From NCBI GenBank assembly GCA_021824175.1, contig JAKALP010000006.1, forward strand, positions 186,001 to 250,000: a stretch of DNA of 64,000 nucleotides, given 5' to 3'. Source of the stretch: Deltaproteobacteria bacterium. GTDB taxonomy: Bacteria; Desulfobacterota; Desulfobacteria; Desulfobacterales; Desulfosarcinaceae. A model generated the notes under the pieces. That model made no database searches and was not told the origin of the DNA. It worked only from the letters and a program-made list of their open reading frames with translations. The translations under genes were made by a program, and so were the position numbers. Positions 25,083-34,031 of this stretch are shown in pieces; positions within the stretch are counted from its first letter, which is position 1, and each line of letters starts with the position of its first letter.

Positions 25083-25085
25083 ACC

Positions 25086-26555
25086 ATGTGGAAAAAACTC
25101 AACTTGCGGGCGCGCATTGATTTGCTTCTGGCGGCCTTGGTGGTGGTCGCCCTCTCCGGGGGCAGCGTCATGGTATGGTACACCTACCGGATTCAAAATC
25201 TCTTCGCCCAAATTATTGATCAGAACCTGGCCTGCTATGCTTCGGCCGCGGCCCTTGAAACCGCGCTGGTCAACCAGAAGGGGTATGTCACTTACTACTA
25301 CCTGGATGGCGACCCAACCTGGCTGGAGAAGTTCGAAGAGCAACGCAAATTGTTTGATGAAGAGCTGCGCAGAGCCCAGCATCTGGCTCATAAACATGAT
25401 CAGGTTGAGCGGATGAAGCAAATCTCCGACCTGTATACCCAATACATCGCCCAGAAGACGCAGGTTATCGAATACTATCAAACGGGCCGGCGCGCCGAAG
25501 GGGCCGAGTTGCACAAGACCGTGCGCGGTCTATTTTTTGAAATCATGGACCTTTGCGAAAAGTATAAAATGGAACACTTCGAGGAGATTCAACAAGCCCA
25601 AGCCAAGGTGGGCGGCGAAGCCAGTCGTCTGAGGCTGGCGGGCATCGGCTCCATCCTTGTGCATATGCTGATAGTCATCGGTCTGGGTGTGTTTGTGGTG
25701 CATCAAATTCTTGTGCCGGTGGCCACCATGCTCAAAGATGCCGGCGGCGACTCCGAGCTCAACCCTTCGGGCAATATCGTCACTGCTTTGAGCCAAAGTG
25801 TCAGCACCTTATTGAAGAATGTGGACCAGGCCCAACATGAGCTGGAAAAAAGCCGCGAGAATTTACTGCAATCCGAAAAGATGGCCATGGTGGGACGACT
25901 GGCGGCCAGCATGGCCCACAGCATCCGCAATCCATTTACTTCGGTGAAGATGCGGCTTTTCTCCTTGAGCCGCTCCTTGAAACTGGACGAGGCCCAGCAG
26001 GAAGATTTCCAGGTCATCTCCCAGGAGATCCGCCACATCGATACCATTGTCCAGAATTTCCTGGAGTTCTCGCGGCCGCCCAAGCTGGTGATGCAGGCCA
26101 TCAGCCCTTCCGCCGTTGTGGACAACACCCTGCAGCTGCTCTCCCATCGGCTGGATTCTTATGGCGTGGCCGTGGAAGTCAAACGCCAGCAGCCACTGCC
26201 CGAGGTCCTGGCGGATCCCGAACAGCTCAAGGAAGTGCTGGTCAACCTGATCATCAACGCCTGCGAGGAGATGAAGAGCGGCGGGGCCATCGTGATCACC
26301 GAATCGGTCCGCACCAAGGCCGGACGCCCGCAGGCCGTGCTGCATGTCGCTGACAACGGCCCCGGTGTACCGTCGGCCAATGCCGAGAAGATCTTCCAGC
26401 CCTTTTTCACTACCAAGGATGAGGGCACGGGGCTGGGCTTGAGCATCGCCCACCGCATCGTCACCGAACATAACGGCAATCTGCGGCTCGATCCCACCCA
26501 CGCCAAAGGCGCGGCTTTTGTGATTTGCCTGCCGGTAAAGGAGAACAAGGCATGA
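25086..26555 (+). CDS. membrane sensor histidine kinase, NtrB-like
   Basis: 489 residues. TM1 (about 11-33), a helical periplasmic sensor (about 35-180) and TM2 (about 183-205) precede a coiled-coil linker. HisKA reads MVGRLAASMAHSIRNPFTSV; HATPase_c has the N-box NLIINACEEM, DNGPGVP and GTGLGLSIAHRIV. The residue after the phospho-accepting His is Ser where Glu or Asp is usual (HSIRN instead of HEIRN), which might alter kinase/phosphatase balance. Its TGA overlaps the ATG of the sigma-54 regulator (ATGA), so the two form one two-component system. Signal unknown. Confidence 0.92.
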   Translation: MWKKLNLRARIDLLLAALVVVALSGGSVMVWYTYRIQNLFAQIIDQNLACYASAAALETALVNQKGYVTYYYLDGDPTWLEKFEEQRKLFDEELRRAQHLAHKHDQVERMKQISDLYTQYIAQKTQVIEYYQTGRRAEGAELHKTVRGLFFEIMDLCEKYKMEHFEEIQQAQAKVGGEASRLRLAGIGSILVHMLIVIGLGVFVVHQILVPVATMLKDAGGDSELNPSGNIVTALSQSVSTLLKNVDQAQHELEKSRENLLQSEKMAMVGRLAASMAHSIRNPFTSVKMRLFSLSRSLKLDEAQQEDFQVISQEIRHIDTIVQNFLEFSRPPKLVMQAISPSAVVDNTLQLLSHRLDSYGVAVEVKRQQPLPEVLADPEQLKEVLVNLIINACEEMKSGGAIVITESVRTKAGRPQAVLHVADNGPGVPSANAEKIFQPFFTTKDEGTGLGLSIAHRIVTEHNGNLRLDPTHAKGAAFVICLPVKENKA

Positions 26556-27997
26556 ATACCATCCTGGTCATTGACGACGACGACCAACTGCGCAAAAGCT
26601 TTGAAAAACTGCTCAGCCAGGAGGGCTACACCGTACGCAGCGCGGCTTCCGGCGAAGCCGGCATTCAGGCCGTGCAGGAGAGCTGTCCCGACCTGGTGAT
26701 TCTGGATGTGCGCCTGCCGGGCATGAACGGTCTGGCGGTTTTCGAACGGCTGCATGAAAAGGAACCTAAGCTGCCGGTGATCATCATGACCGCCTTCGGC
26801 ACCACCGATACGGCCATCAAGGCCACCAAGATGGGCGCCTTTGATTATATCCTCAAGCCCTTTGACATTCCCGACATGCTCAACACCATCAATAAAGCGC
26901 TCAGCGCCGGCCGATTCATGCGCACGCCGGTGCAGCTCAACAGCCTGCCGGACAGCGCCGGCCGGGACGCCATGATCGGCAAGAGCCCGGCCATGCAGGA
27001 GGTGTACAAAGCCATCGGCCGCGTGGCCGCCACGGACGCCACGGTGCTGATCCGGGGCGAGTCGGGCACCGGCAAGGAGCTGGCGGCCCGGGCCATCTAT
27101 CAGCACAGCCAGCGCGCCAACCGGCCCTTTCTGGTGATCAACTGCGTGGCCATTCCCGACACCCTGCTGGAAAGCGAACTCTTCGGCTATGAAAAAGGGG
27201 CCTTTACCGGCGCGGCCCACCGCCGCATCGGCAAGATCGAACAGGCCAACGGCGGCACCATCTTCCTGGATGAAATCGGCGACATGCCCATCAATTTGCA
27301 AGCCAAAATTCTGCGGTTGCTCCAGGAGCGCTGCATCGAGCGCCTGGGTGGCAGGGAGACCATCGGCGTGGATGTGCGCATCGTGGCCGCCACCAATCGC
27401 AATCTGGAACAAATGATCACAACGGGTGAATTCCGCGAAGATCTTTACTACCGCCTCAAAGTAGTCACCATCTGGCTGCCAACCCTCAGCCAACGGGTGG
27501 AAGATATCCTGTCCCTGGCCAACTACCTGATGGCCAAGCACGCGGCCGAGCTTGGGCTGGAGGTGCCGCCCATTACCAAGGAGGCCCTGGCTACCCTGAA
27601 GCAGTTGCCCTGGCCGGGCAATGTGCGCGAACTTTCCAACACGCTGCAAAAGGCGCTGATCTTCAACCGCGGGGCCCCCTTGCGGCCCGAAGATATTCTG
27701 AGCATCGTGCGCGAAGATCAGGGCCGCAGCGCGCCCAGCGATTCCGAAAGCTATGAGGAAGGATTGCGCCAGTGGGTGCGCGACGAGCTGCGCAACAACC
27801 AAAACGAGCATCTGTTTGAATCGGCCACTGACCGCTTCGCCGCCTTCCTGATCAAGGAGGCGCTGATCTTTACCGACGGCAATCGTTCCAAGGCCGCCAA
27901 ACTGCTGGGCATCACCCGGCCCACCCTGCACGCCAAGATCGATAAGTACCGCCTGACATTTAAGACGGCCATCGATCATTTCAATGATGGGCCCTGA
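26552..27997 (+). CDS. sigma-54-dependent response regulator, NtrC family
   Basis: 481 residues in three domains. Receiver (1-120): acidic pocket DDDD at 8-11, phosphorylation Asp52 (VILDVRLPG), Lys in ILKPFD. AAA+ domain (about 145-385): Walker A GESGTGKE, sigma-54 contact loop GAFTGA (about 217), Walker B IFLDEIGD, and the second GAFTGA-region arginines. The C-terminal Fis-type helix-turn-helix reads NRSKAAKLLGITRPTLHAKI. ATG 26552 follows AAGGAG and overlaps the kinase stop. Activates sigma-54 promoters when phosphorylated by the upstream kinase; targets unknown. Confidence 0.95.
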   Translation: MNTILVIDDDDQLRKSFEKLLSQEGYTVRSAASGEAGIQAVQESCPDLVILDVRLPGMNGLAVFERLHEKEPKLPVIIMTAFGTTDTAIKATKMGAFDYILKPFDIPDMLNTINKALSAGRFMRTPVQLNSLPDSAGRDAMIGKSPAMQEVYKAIGRVAATDATVLIRGESGTGKELAARAIYQHSQRANRPFLVINCVAIPDTLLESELFGYEKGAFTGAAHRRIGKIEQANGGTIFLDEIGDMPINLQAKILRLLQERCIERLGGRETIGVDVRIVAATNRNLEQMITTGEFREDLYYRLKVVTIWLPTLSQRVEDILSLANYLMAKHAAELGLEVPPITKEALATLKQLPWPGNVRELSNTLQKALIFNRGAPLRPEDILSIVREDQGRSAPSDSESYEEGLRQWVRDELRNNQNEHLFESATDRFAAFLIKEALIFTDGNRSKAAKLLGITRPTLHAKIDKYRLTFKTAIDHFNDGP

Positions 27998-28415
27998 CCT
28001 CGGAGCAATGGATTGACATTTTGTTAAAGGGTTGGACACCGGGGAATTCCGAACGGATGACCAACCGTGGCCGGCGCCATCGGCCCCACCAAGGTCAATG
28101 GTAACGCGCCGCAGGACAGCATGGCGATCGCCTGAAATCCGCCTCCACCCTAACTGCTTATATTTAAGGCTAATTATTTATTCTGGAACGATATCCAGGC
28201 AACGCACGCGCTGGCTTCAGATCTATGCTCGGACCAAATGCCTGCCTTGAGTTTGAATTTAAATGGAACGGCGAATTTTGGCATATCCATTGCTCACTGA
28301 TGAATTATGGCCAGCTCCGTCTCTGTACACGGGCCGTGCCGCCACCGTTACCGGTCGTGGTCTGGAATCAAACCCAATTTCGTTCACATCCGACCGCGAT
28401 AGCACAGATAATGGA
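27998..28415. other. intergenic region, nothing firm recognised
   Basis: About 418 bases between the NtrC-type gene and the lone receiver. A TTGACA at 28013 lacks a properly spaced -10. No repeat, hairpin with T-run or coding frame with a ribosome site stands out. Confidence 0.4.
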
Positions 28416-28829
28416 ATGCAGAAGAAGATGATGGCGCCCCAATCGATCATACTCATCGCCGACCGCAATCCGCGCATCCGCGAATTCATTCAGCGGGAGC
28501 TCAAGGCCCAATCCCATCAGGTCATTATGGTGGAGAACGCCGAGCAGCTCGGCGAGCTCATGGAACGGGCCGGCCGGGTGGATGTGCTGGTGATCGACCC
28601 GGACATGCCGGGTCTTAATGGTGCGACCCATTTAAACCGGGTTTTGCTGCGGCGCCCGACGCTGCCGGTCATCTTCCACTGCTTGGCCTCGGACTACTGC
28701 ACCTTGGCCACCCCCGAAAGGGAGGTGGTCTTCGTGGAAAAAAGCGGCCAAAGCGTTGATGCCCTCAAACAGCAGATCTGGTTTCTGCTCATGCGGCGCC
28801 AGTCGCCCGACCAGGGCGCTGTTGTTTGA
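28416..28829 (+). CDS. stand-alone response-regulator receiver domain
   Basis: 137 residues from MQKKMMAPQS (ATG 28416; 28428 and 28431 also possible). Receiver fold with phospho-acceptor Asp61 in VLVIDPDMPGLNG and conserved Lys in VFVEKSG. The usual double acidic pair near the N-terminus is reduced (LIADRNPRI), so metal binding may be weaker. No output domain. Could shuttle phosphate or act by protein contact; its kinase may be the one at 25.1 kb. Confidence 0.72.
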   Translation: MQKKMMAPQSIILIADRNPRIREFIQRELKAQSHQVIMVENAEQLGELMERAGRVDVLVIDPDMPGLNGATHLNRVLLRRPTLPVIFHCLASDYCTLATPEREVVFVEKSGQSVDALKQQIWFLLMRRQSPDQGAVV

Positions 28830-29016
28830 ACCCTTCAGCGTCTTTTCTTCCCCGCCACCCTTTCCAACCGCCACGGCATGCTTACAATCCCTGATCCGCC
28901 GGCCTTGATCTGCTTTTGGGTTGCATTGGCCCTGTTTTCATGAACAATGAACGGCTTGCGGCGCGAAATCCATATTCAAACCGCCTTCGCCAACCATCTC
29001 CAAGAAAGGGTTTCCC

Positions 29017-31494
29017 ATGAGCACCATCCATCCCCTGCGCTATGCCCTACACATCGTTCCGGACCTGACACATTGGACCTTCAAGGGCCAGGTGACCATC
29101 GAACTGGAAGCCGGCGCAGCCGCGGACACCATCGATTTGAACCTGCTGGAGCTGGCGGTGTGGCGCTGCCGGCTGCGCAGCGGCGAGGTCTGGCAGGATC
29201 TGACCTTCACGGTGGAACCGGCCAAAGAGAGCCTCACCATCCGTCTGCCCCAGGCCCAAAGAGGCCGCATCGAGCTGCAAATCGACTACCAGGGGATCAT
29301 CAACGATAAAATGGCCGGCTTCTACCGCAGTCAGGCCACCGTCGACGGCCGCCATTATCAAATGGCCGTGACCCAATTCCAGGAGAGTTCGGCGCGCCAG
29401 GCCTTTCCGTGCCTGGATCATCCCTTGCACAAGGCGACCATCGACTTGACCATGATCGTTTCCAAAGAACAGACGGTCATTGCCAACACCTTGCCCGTCC
29501 ACGAAGAGATGGTGGATGACACCCACAGGAAGGTGGTCTTTGGCACTACTCCCAAAATGTCCACCTATCTGCTGTTCTTTGGCGTGGGACCTTTTGAGTT
29601 GGTCCAGGACAGTCAGGACCGGCGCGTGCGTCTGGCCCATTTGCCAGGCCAGGGCCATACCACGGCCTTGGGTCTGGAGTTTGGCCGCAAGGCCCTGGCC
29701 TATTGCGAGAAGTACTACGACATCGCCTACCCGCTGCCTAAGTTGGATCTCATCGCCGTGCCCGACTTTGCCTTCGGCGCCATGGAGAATTGGGGCGCCA
29801 TCACTTTCCGGGAGAATTTACTGCTGCACTTTGCGGGCCTGACTTCCCAGTCCGGCGTGCAACGGATCTGCGAAGTAATTGCCCACGAGATCGCCCACCA
29901 GTGGTTCGGCAACCTGGTCACGCCCTCGGACTGGAAGTATTTGTGGCTCAACGAAAGCTTTGCCACCTACTTCGGCTTTGGCGTGGTGGCCCACTACCAT
30001 CCGGATTGGGGCATCTGGGATCAGTTCCTGCACACTGAAACCGCCACGGCCCTGGTGCGCGACGGTCTGCGCGATACCATCGCCATCGAGATTCCCGGCG
30101 GCGAACACGTGGTGATCAACTCCAGCACCGCACCTATCATCTACAACAAGGGCGGAAGTATTTTGCGCATGATCCAGGGGTTTATCGGTCCGGAAGCCTA
30201 TCAGCAAGGCGTACGCGGCTACCTGCGCCAGCATCAGTACGCCTGTGCCGAAAGCCGCCATTTGTGGGAAGCCTTTGAAGAAGCATCGGCCCAGCCCATA
30301 TCCGCCATGATGCAAAACTGGATCGGCCAGGCCGGCCATCCCCTGGTCAGCGTAGACCGCCGCGGCGACCGGCTCACCCTCAGCCAGCAGCGCTTTACTT
30401 ATTTGGAACTGGATAGCGAGCAGACCTGGCAAATCCCCCTGACCCTGACCACCTGGGGCGCCGACGGCCAGGCCCGCGAACAGGCCCTGATGATGCAAGG
30501 GCCAAACGCCGAAGTGGCGCTGCCGCCCAAAACCCAGGCCTACAAAATCAACAATTGCCAGACCGGCTTTTACCGCGTGGCCTATCAAGACGATAAGAAT
30601 CTGGCTGCTCTGGGCCAGCGCATCCAGGATCAGACCCTGGGCGCCGAAGACCGCTGGGGGCTGCAAAACGATCTCTATGCCCTGGTGCGCCGGGGGAGTG
30701 TAACGCTGGAAACCTATCTGGACTTTTTGAATTACTACCAGAATGAATCGGCCTTTTTGCCGTTGATCAGCATCTGCGGCCATCTGTTCCAGGCCATGCT
30801 GTGCGTGACCGGAGCCCGCGCTGAATCCGTAAAGGCCAAAGGCCGGGCCCTGGCCGGCCAAGCCTTGGACCGCATCGGCCTGCAGCCCAAGGAGAGCGAG
30901 CCCCAGACCACGGCCATTTTGCGCGACCAACTGCTCTGGCAGGCAACGGTGTGGGGCGTGGCGGAGGCCGCCGACTTTGCCGCCGACCAGTTCCAGCGGC
31001 TCACGGCCGGTCAAAGCGTGCATCCCGATATCGCCAAGGCCGTGATGCAAACCGGCGCCTGGACCCAGGGCCGGCCGGCCTTGGAATTTCTCCGTGGGCG
31101 CTATGCCCAATCCCCCAGTGAACATGAACGCATGAACATTCTGGCGGCCTTTGGCGCCTTCAAGGAATGGGACCTCACCCAGGAGGCCCTTACTTTTTCC
31201 CTGGAAAAAGTGCCGCCCCGCAACCGCTTCATGCCCATTGTGGCCGTAAGCGCCAACCCCACGGCCCAGGCGCAGCTATGGGCCTGGTACCAGGCCAATC
31301 GACAAACCCTGGAGACCTTCCACCCGCTGCTCTACGAGCGGGTCATCACGGCCATCGTGCCCTACGGCGGTTTGGGCCGGGAAGAAGAGGTCCGCCGCTT
31401 TGCGGCGGCGTACACCCAGAAGCATCCCAATTTGGTTGATGCCGTCCGTCTGGCATTGGAACATCTGGAAATCAACGCCCGCATGCGTCGCTGA
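29017..31494 (+). CDS. M1-family aminopeptidase (aminopeptidase N-like)
   Basis: 825 residues. Zinc site HEIAHQWFGN (His290, Glu291, His294) with the distal Glu in LWLNESFATYFG, and the substrate-binding GAMENWGAIT (about 253-262). N-terminal beta-saddle domain and C-terminal helical ERAP1-like domain (FYRVAYQD onward) are present, close to the usual length for this branch. ATG 29017 follows a modest AAGAAAGGG site. Cytosolic removal of N-terminal residues from peptides. Confidence 0.95.
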   Translation: MSTIHPLRYALHIVPDLTHWTFKGQVTIELEAGAAADTIDLNLLELAVWRCRLRSGEVWQDLTFTVEPAKESLTIRLPQAQRGRIELQIDYQGIINDKMAGFYRSQATVDGRHYQMAVTQFQESSARQAFPCLDHPLHKATIDLTMIVSKEQTVIANTLPVHEEMVDDTHRKVVFGTTPKMSTYLLFFGVGPFELVQDSQDRRVRLAHLPGQGHTTALGLEFGRKALAYCEKYYDIAYPLPKLDLIAVPDFAFGAMENWGAITFRENLLLHFAGLTSQSGVQRICEVIAHEIAHQWFGNLVTPSDWKYLWLNESFATYFGFGVVAHYHPDWGIWDQFLHTETATALVRDGLRDTIAIEIPGGEHVVINSSTAPIIYNKGGSILRMIQGFIGPEAYQQGVRGYLRQHQYACAESRHLWEAFEEASAQPISAMMQNWIGQAGHPLVSVDRRGDRLTLSQQRFTYLELDSEQTWQIPLTLTTWGADGQAREQALMMQGPNAEVALPPKTQAYKINNCQTGFYRVAYQDDKNLAALGQRIQDQTLGAEDRWGLQNDLYALVRRGSVTLETYLDFLNYYQNESAFLPLISICGHLFQAMLCVTGARAESVKAKGRALAGQALDRIGLQPKESEPQTTAILRDQLLWQATVWGVAEAADFAADQFQRLTAGQSVHPDIAKAVMQTGAWTQGRPALEFLRGRYAQSPSEHERMNILAAFGAFKEWDLTQEALTFSLEKVPPRNRFMPIVAVSANPTAQAQLWAWYQANRQTLETFHPLLYERVITAIVPYGGLGREEEVRRFAAAYTQKHPNLVDAVRLALEHLEINARMRR

Positions 31495-31538
31495 GCCGTA
31501 TCCGCGGAAGTATGTGGGCGCCCGCATAGGAGGAGAAC

Positions 31539-32311
31539 ATGCGTCCGCATTATAAGCATACCTATTGGCTGTTCCTTTTAATCGCCGGCTGGCTCTTGGC
31601 CTGCGGTGAGAATTCTCACCCATCCGGTAGCGCTGCCCCGGCTCCTGCCCCGACGCAACCCGCCGGCGGCGCAGGGGTTGCCGTAACACTGGAGCCGGCC
31701 TTTGCCAGCTTGAGCTTCTCTCAACCCACGGCCCTGGTGCAGCATCCCAGCGATCCACAACGCTGGTATGTATTGGAAAAAAGCGGCGTGATCAGAACCT
31801 TTGCAGGGGATTCGGCCACCAGTGATGCGGTTTTGCTGGATATCACCGGCCGCGTCGCACCTCCTGGCGAGGGGGGCTTGCTCAATATGGTCTTTGATCC
31901 GGACTTCAGCGCCAGCGGCGCCATTTACATTTACTACACCGGAACAGGATCGCCCTTGACGTCCTATCTTTGGAAGGCAACCATTGCTACAATGTCGCCA
32001 CTTGCGATTCTGCCGGGCTGACGCCGCCCGCCGCCGAATACGACCATAGCGTGGGCGAGGCCATCACCGGCGGTTATATCTACAGGGGAAATCGCATCAG
32101 CGGCCTGTTCGGCGACTACATCTACGGCGACTTTATCTCCGGCCGTATCTGGCGCATGATTGATGCCGCCAATGGCGGCCGGCAAACCGAGCTGCTGCTC
32201 GATACGGGCCTGAGTATTTCAACCTTTGCCCAGGACCGCGATGGAGAAATCTATATCGTGGATTACGGCGCCGGTCGCATTTATCGACTGGCGGCCGCGG
32301 ATGGGCCATAG
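31539..32311 (+). pseudogene. decayed PQQ-type glucose/sorbosone dehydrogenase lipoprotein
   Basis: The 5' part (31539-about 31965, AGGAGGAGAAC site) encodes a lipoprotein signal (LLIAGWLLAC) and the first beta-propeller blade: ALVQHPSDPQRWYVLEKSGV, PGEGGLLNMVFDPDF, IYIYYTG. The 3' part (about 31970-32311) is in another frame and encodes the end of the propeller: EGNHCYNVATCDSAGLTPP, GGYIYRG, YIYGDFISGRIWRM. Full homologues are much longer; the middle is missing and the frames disagree. A large internal deletion plus frame disruption explains both pieces. Confidence 0.82.
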
Positions 32312-32469
32312 AACCGTCAAAGATTGGCGGCCCAGCGAACGCACCCTTATATCGATAGCTATTCAGTTACGCTGAAGCGGATCAATTTCAGTTAAGCCTG
32401 TGTATTCCACACTTAAGCTCAAGAAGCCTCCGGCCGATAACCATTTCATCACGCACAGAGTTGTTGGCC

Positions 32470-33303
32470 ATGGGGCATTTCATGTTCAAACCATTTTACG
32501 GGTTGATGATCCTTATGACGTTATGTTCTATTTCCGCCGGTTCATCTGCTTTGGCGGCCACACAGGCCGCGCAAATTTCTTCCTTGGCGGCCCAAACCTA
32601 TGTGCTGGAAAAGTTGCGCCACAACGATCTGGTCTTCATGGGCACCACCCACAAGCAGCCGACCATCCTGGCCTTGATGGCCGAACTGCTGCCGCAACTC
32701 AAAGCGGCTGGGGTTACCCATCTGGCGCTGGAGATTGCTTCGGACCAGCAGAACAATATCGATCGATACTTGAACAGGCAGGCCGGTCCGGAAAAGATCG
32801 TTCTCCATCAGGCCATTGATTGCTCGGAGTATCGCCACCTGCTGCAAATTCTGGCGACTCTGCCACAAGATCAAAGGCCCCAGGTGCGGGCCGTGGACCT
32901 GCCGCCGGACCGATACAACGGCCCCGCGGACCGCGACCATTGGATGGCGGATGGACTGCTGCGGATCTTTCAGGAAAATCCGCATGCTAAAATCCTGGCG
33001 GAGATGGGAAGTCTGCACGTGTTGCGTGAGCTGCGCTGGCTGCCGCGCATCGCGGCGCTGCATCGCTCCATTCAAAGTCTGGTGCGCGCCCAACGGCCCG
33101 ATCTTCTGATATTCGCCATTGCCAATATCATCCCCGCGGCCGACCCCTCATGTGACTTCGGCCGCCTGCTCGGCCCTTTACCGGGCATCACGGCCCTGGA
33201 TGTGGATCGCCGCTTTACCGGCTGGAATCTGGGGCTGACCGATTGCATGGCCATTGAGCCGGCCGAGCCGTATGAATTGGTGGATGGCGTAATAGTTTAC
33301 TGA
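32470..33303 (+). CDS. secreted ChaN/Tiki-like protein
   Basis: About 277 residues with a signal peptide (MILMTLCSISAGSSALAA). VFMGTTHKQPTILALMAELL, GVTHLALEIASDQ and AKILAEMGSLHVLRE resemble the ChaN/TraB-Tiki hydrolase-like superfamily, with conserved T/H-x-Q and E positions. Similarity is modest. ATG 32470 or 32482; neither has a good ribosome site. Possible periplasmic haem-binding or protease-like role. It stands after the dehydrogenase pseudogene. Confidence 0.5.
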   Translation: MGHFMFKPFYGLMILMTLCSISAGSSALAATQAAQISSLAAQTYVLEKLRHNDLVFMGTTHKQPTILALMAELLPQLKAAGVTHLALEIASDQQNNIDRYLNRQAGPEKIVLHQAIDCSEYRHLLQILATLPQDQRPQVRAVDLPPDRYNGPADRDHWMADGLLRIFQENPHAKILAEMGSLHVLRELRWLPRIAALHRSIQSLVRAQRPDLLIFAIANIIPAADPSCDFGRLLGPLPGITALDVDRRFTGWNLGLTDCMAIEPAEPYELVDGVIVY

Positions 33304-33626
33304 TCGCCGATTGCCCGCCGACAAAATTCTTCTGCTTTTTATCTCTTCCACCAAGCCATGCGGACCCAAAGAGATTTGATTAAACGCCCATCGGGAAATG
33401 GCCAATTTGCCTGCTTCCGGGGCGAACACCAACTGTTATTTCTTTTGGCCGGTGTCGAAAATGTCGGTGGTCGAGAAGCCGAAAAAAAGTCGGTATAAAG
33501 CATTGCATGTATTTGCGATCTACAAAGAGTGTTATTTTGAAAGTAGGGAATGAAATTCTTCTCCTGGCCTAAGTCGATTTAAAACTTAAAACGATAAGGT
33601 TGCGAGACTGCTCCGATGAGGTGAAA
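33304..33626. other. leader and upstream region of the GEMM riboswitch
   Basis: About 320 bases with no coding frame. The AT-rich stretch 33575-33600 (GATTTAAAACTTAAAACGAT) just before the aptamer is the likely promoter-proximal leader, but no clean -35/-10 pair was found. Confidence 0.35.
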
Positions 33627-33712
33627 AAAGCAAACCATTCCGAAAGGGTGGGACGCAAAGCCGCTGGCCTAAATCATTTCCGGATAGGAAATGACAAGGT
33701 AGCAGGGCTGCC
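33627..33712 (+). ncRNA. GEMM-I riboswitch (c-di-GMP or cGAMP class)
   Basis: All conserved GEMM-I blocks appear in order: GCAAACC (33631-33637), a CCGAAAGG GNRA tetraloop hairpin, GGGACGCAAA (33651-33660), GGCCTAAA, a variable P3 hairpin (CATTTCC GGATA GGAAATG) and GGTAGC..GGGCTGCC (33699-33712). The base before GCAAACC is A, in a run of A, where the Vibrio Vc2 aptamer has G, so 3',3'-cGAMP selectivity as in Geobacter should be considered. Downstream CTACCTT (33734-33740) can pair with AAGGTAG (33696-33702) of the aptamer, a possible switch between two folds. It precedes a small helix-turn-helix frame. Confidence 0.87.
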
Positions 33713-33724
33713 GCCAAATCACAC

Positions 33725-33901
33725 TTGCGCTATCTACCTTTGCTGACCGTGAGCGAAGCGGCCAAACATATGGGCGTCGGCAAAAAAATCATTTATCAGC
33801 TCATCGAATTCGATGAAATCCGAGCGGTCAGTCAACGAGGAGCGATCCTTGTGGAGAAAAAAAGCCTGGATGAGTTTCGCGCCAGCGGCAAATTGACTTG
33901 A
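33725..33901 (+). CDS. small MerR/excisionase-type helix-turn-helix protein behind the riboswitch
   Basis: 58 codons if read from TTG 33725; no ATG is suitably placed. LLTVSEAAKHMGVGKKIIYQ is the standard excisionase/MerR-like DNA-binding core and ILVEKKSLDEFRASGKL its wing-to-end segment, so the product is nearly a bare DNA-binding domain. TTG 33740 or GTG 33749 are alternatives; none has a ribosome site, as expected if translation depends on riboswitch folding, or if the gene is degenerate. The frame is open back through the aptamer. Confidence 0.6.
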   Translation: MRYLPLLTVSEAAKHMGVGKKIIYQLIEFDEIRAVSQRGAILVEKKSLDEFRASGKLT

Positions 33902-34031
33902 ACCCGATTGCGCCGGCGCACAACTCATCAACTCATCGGCCCGATGCCCTGAATGAAGCACGAAAACGCCTGTTTAATCGCACAAAATCCCGCCTAATCG
34001 AAAGGCTGAACAACCCAATCGCTCTCATCAT

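Noticed and set aside
28013-28060. Promoter with TTGACA upstream of the lone receiver
   Set aside because: No -10 hexamer at 16-18 bases and the start codon is 400 bases away.
31970-32311. Separate small gene for a 113-residue propeller protein
   Set aside because: It has no signal or ribosome site and encodes only the end of the dehydrogenase family; it is better explained as the 3' remnant of one pseudogene.
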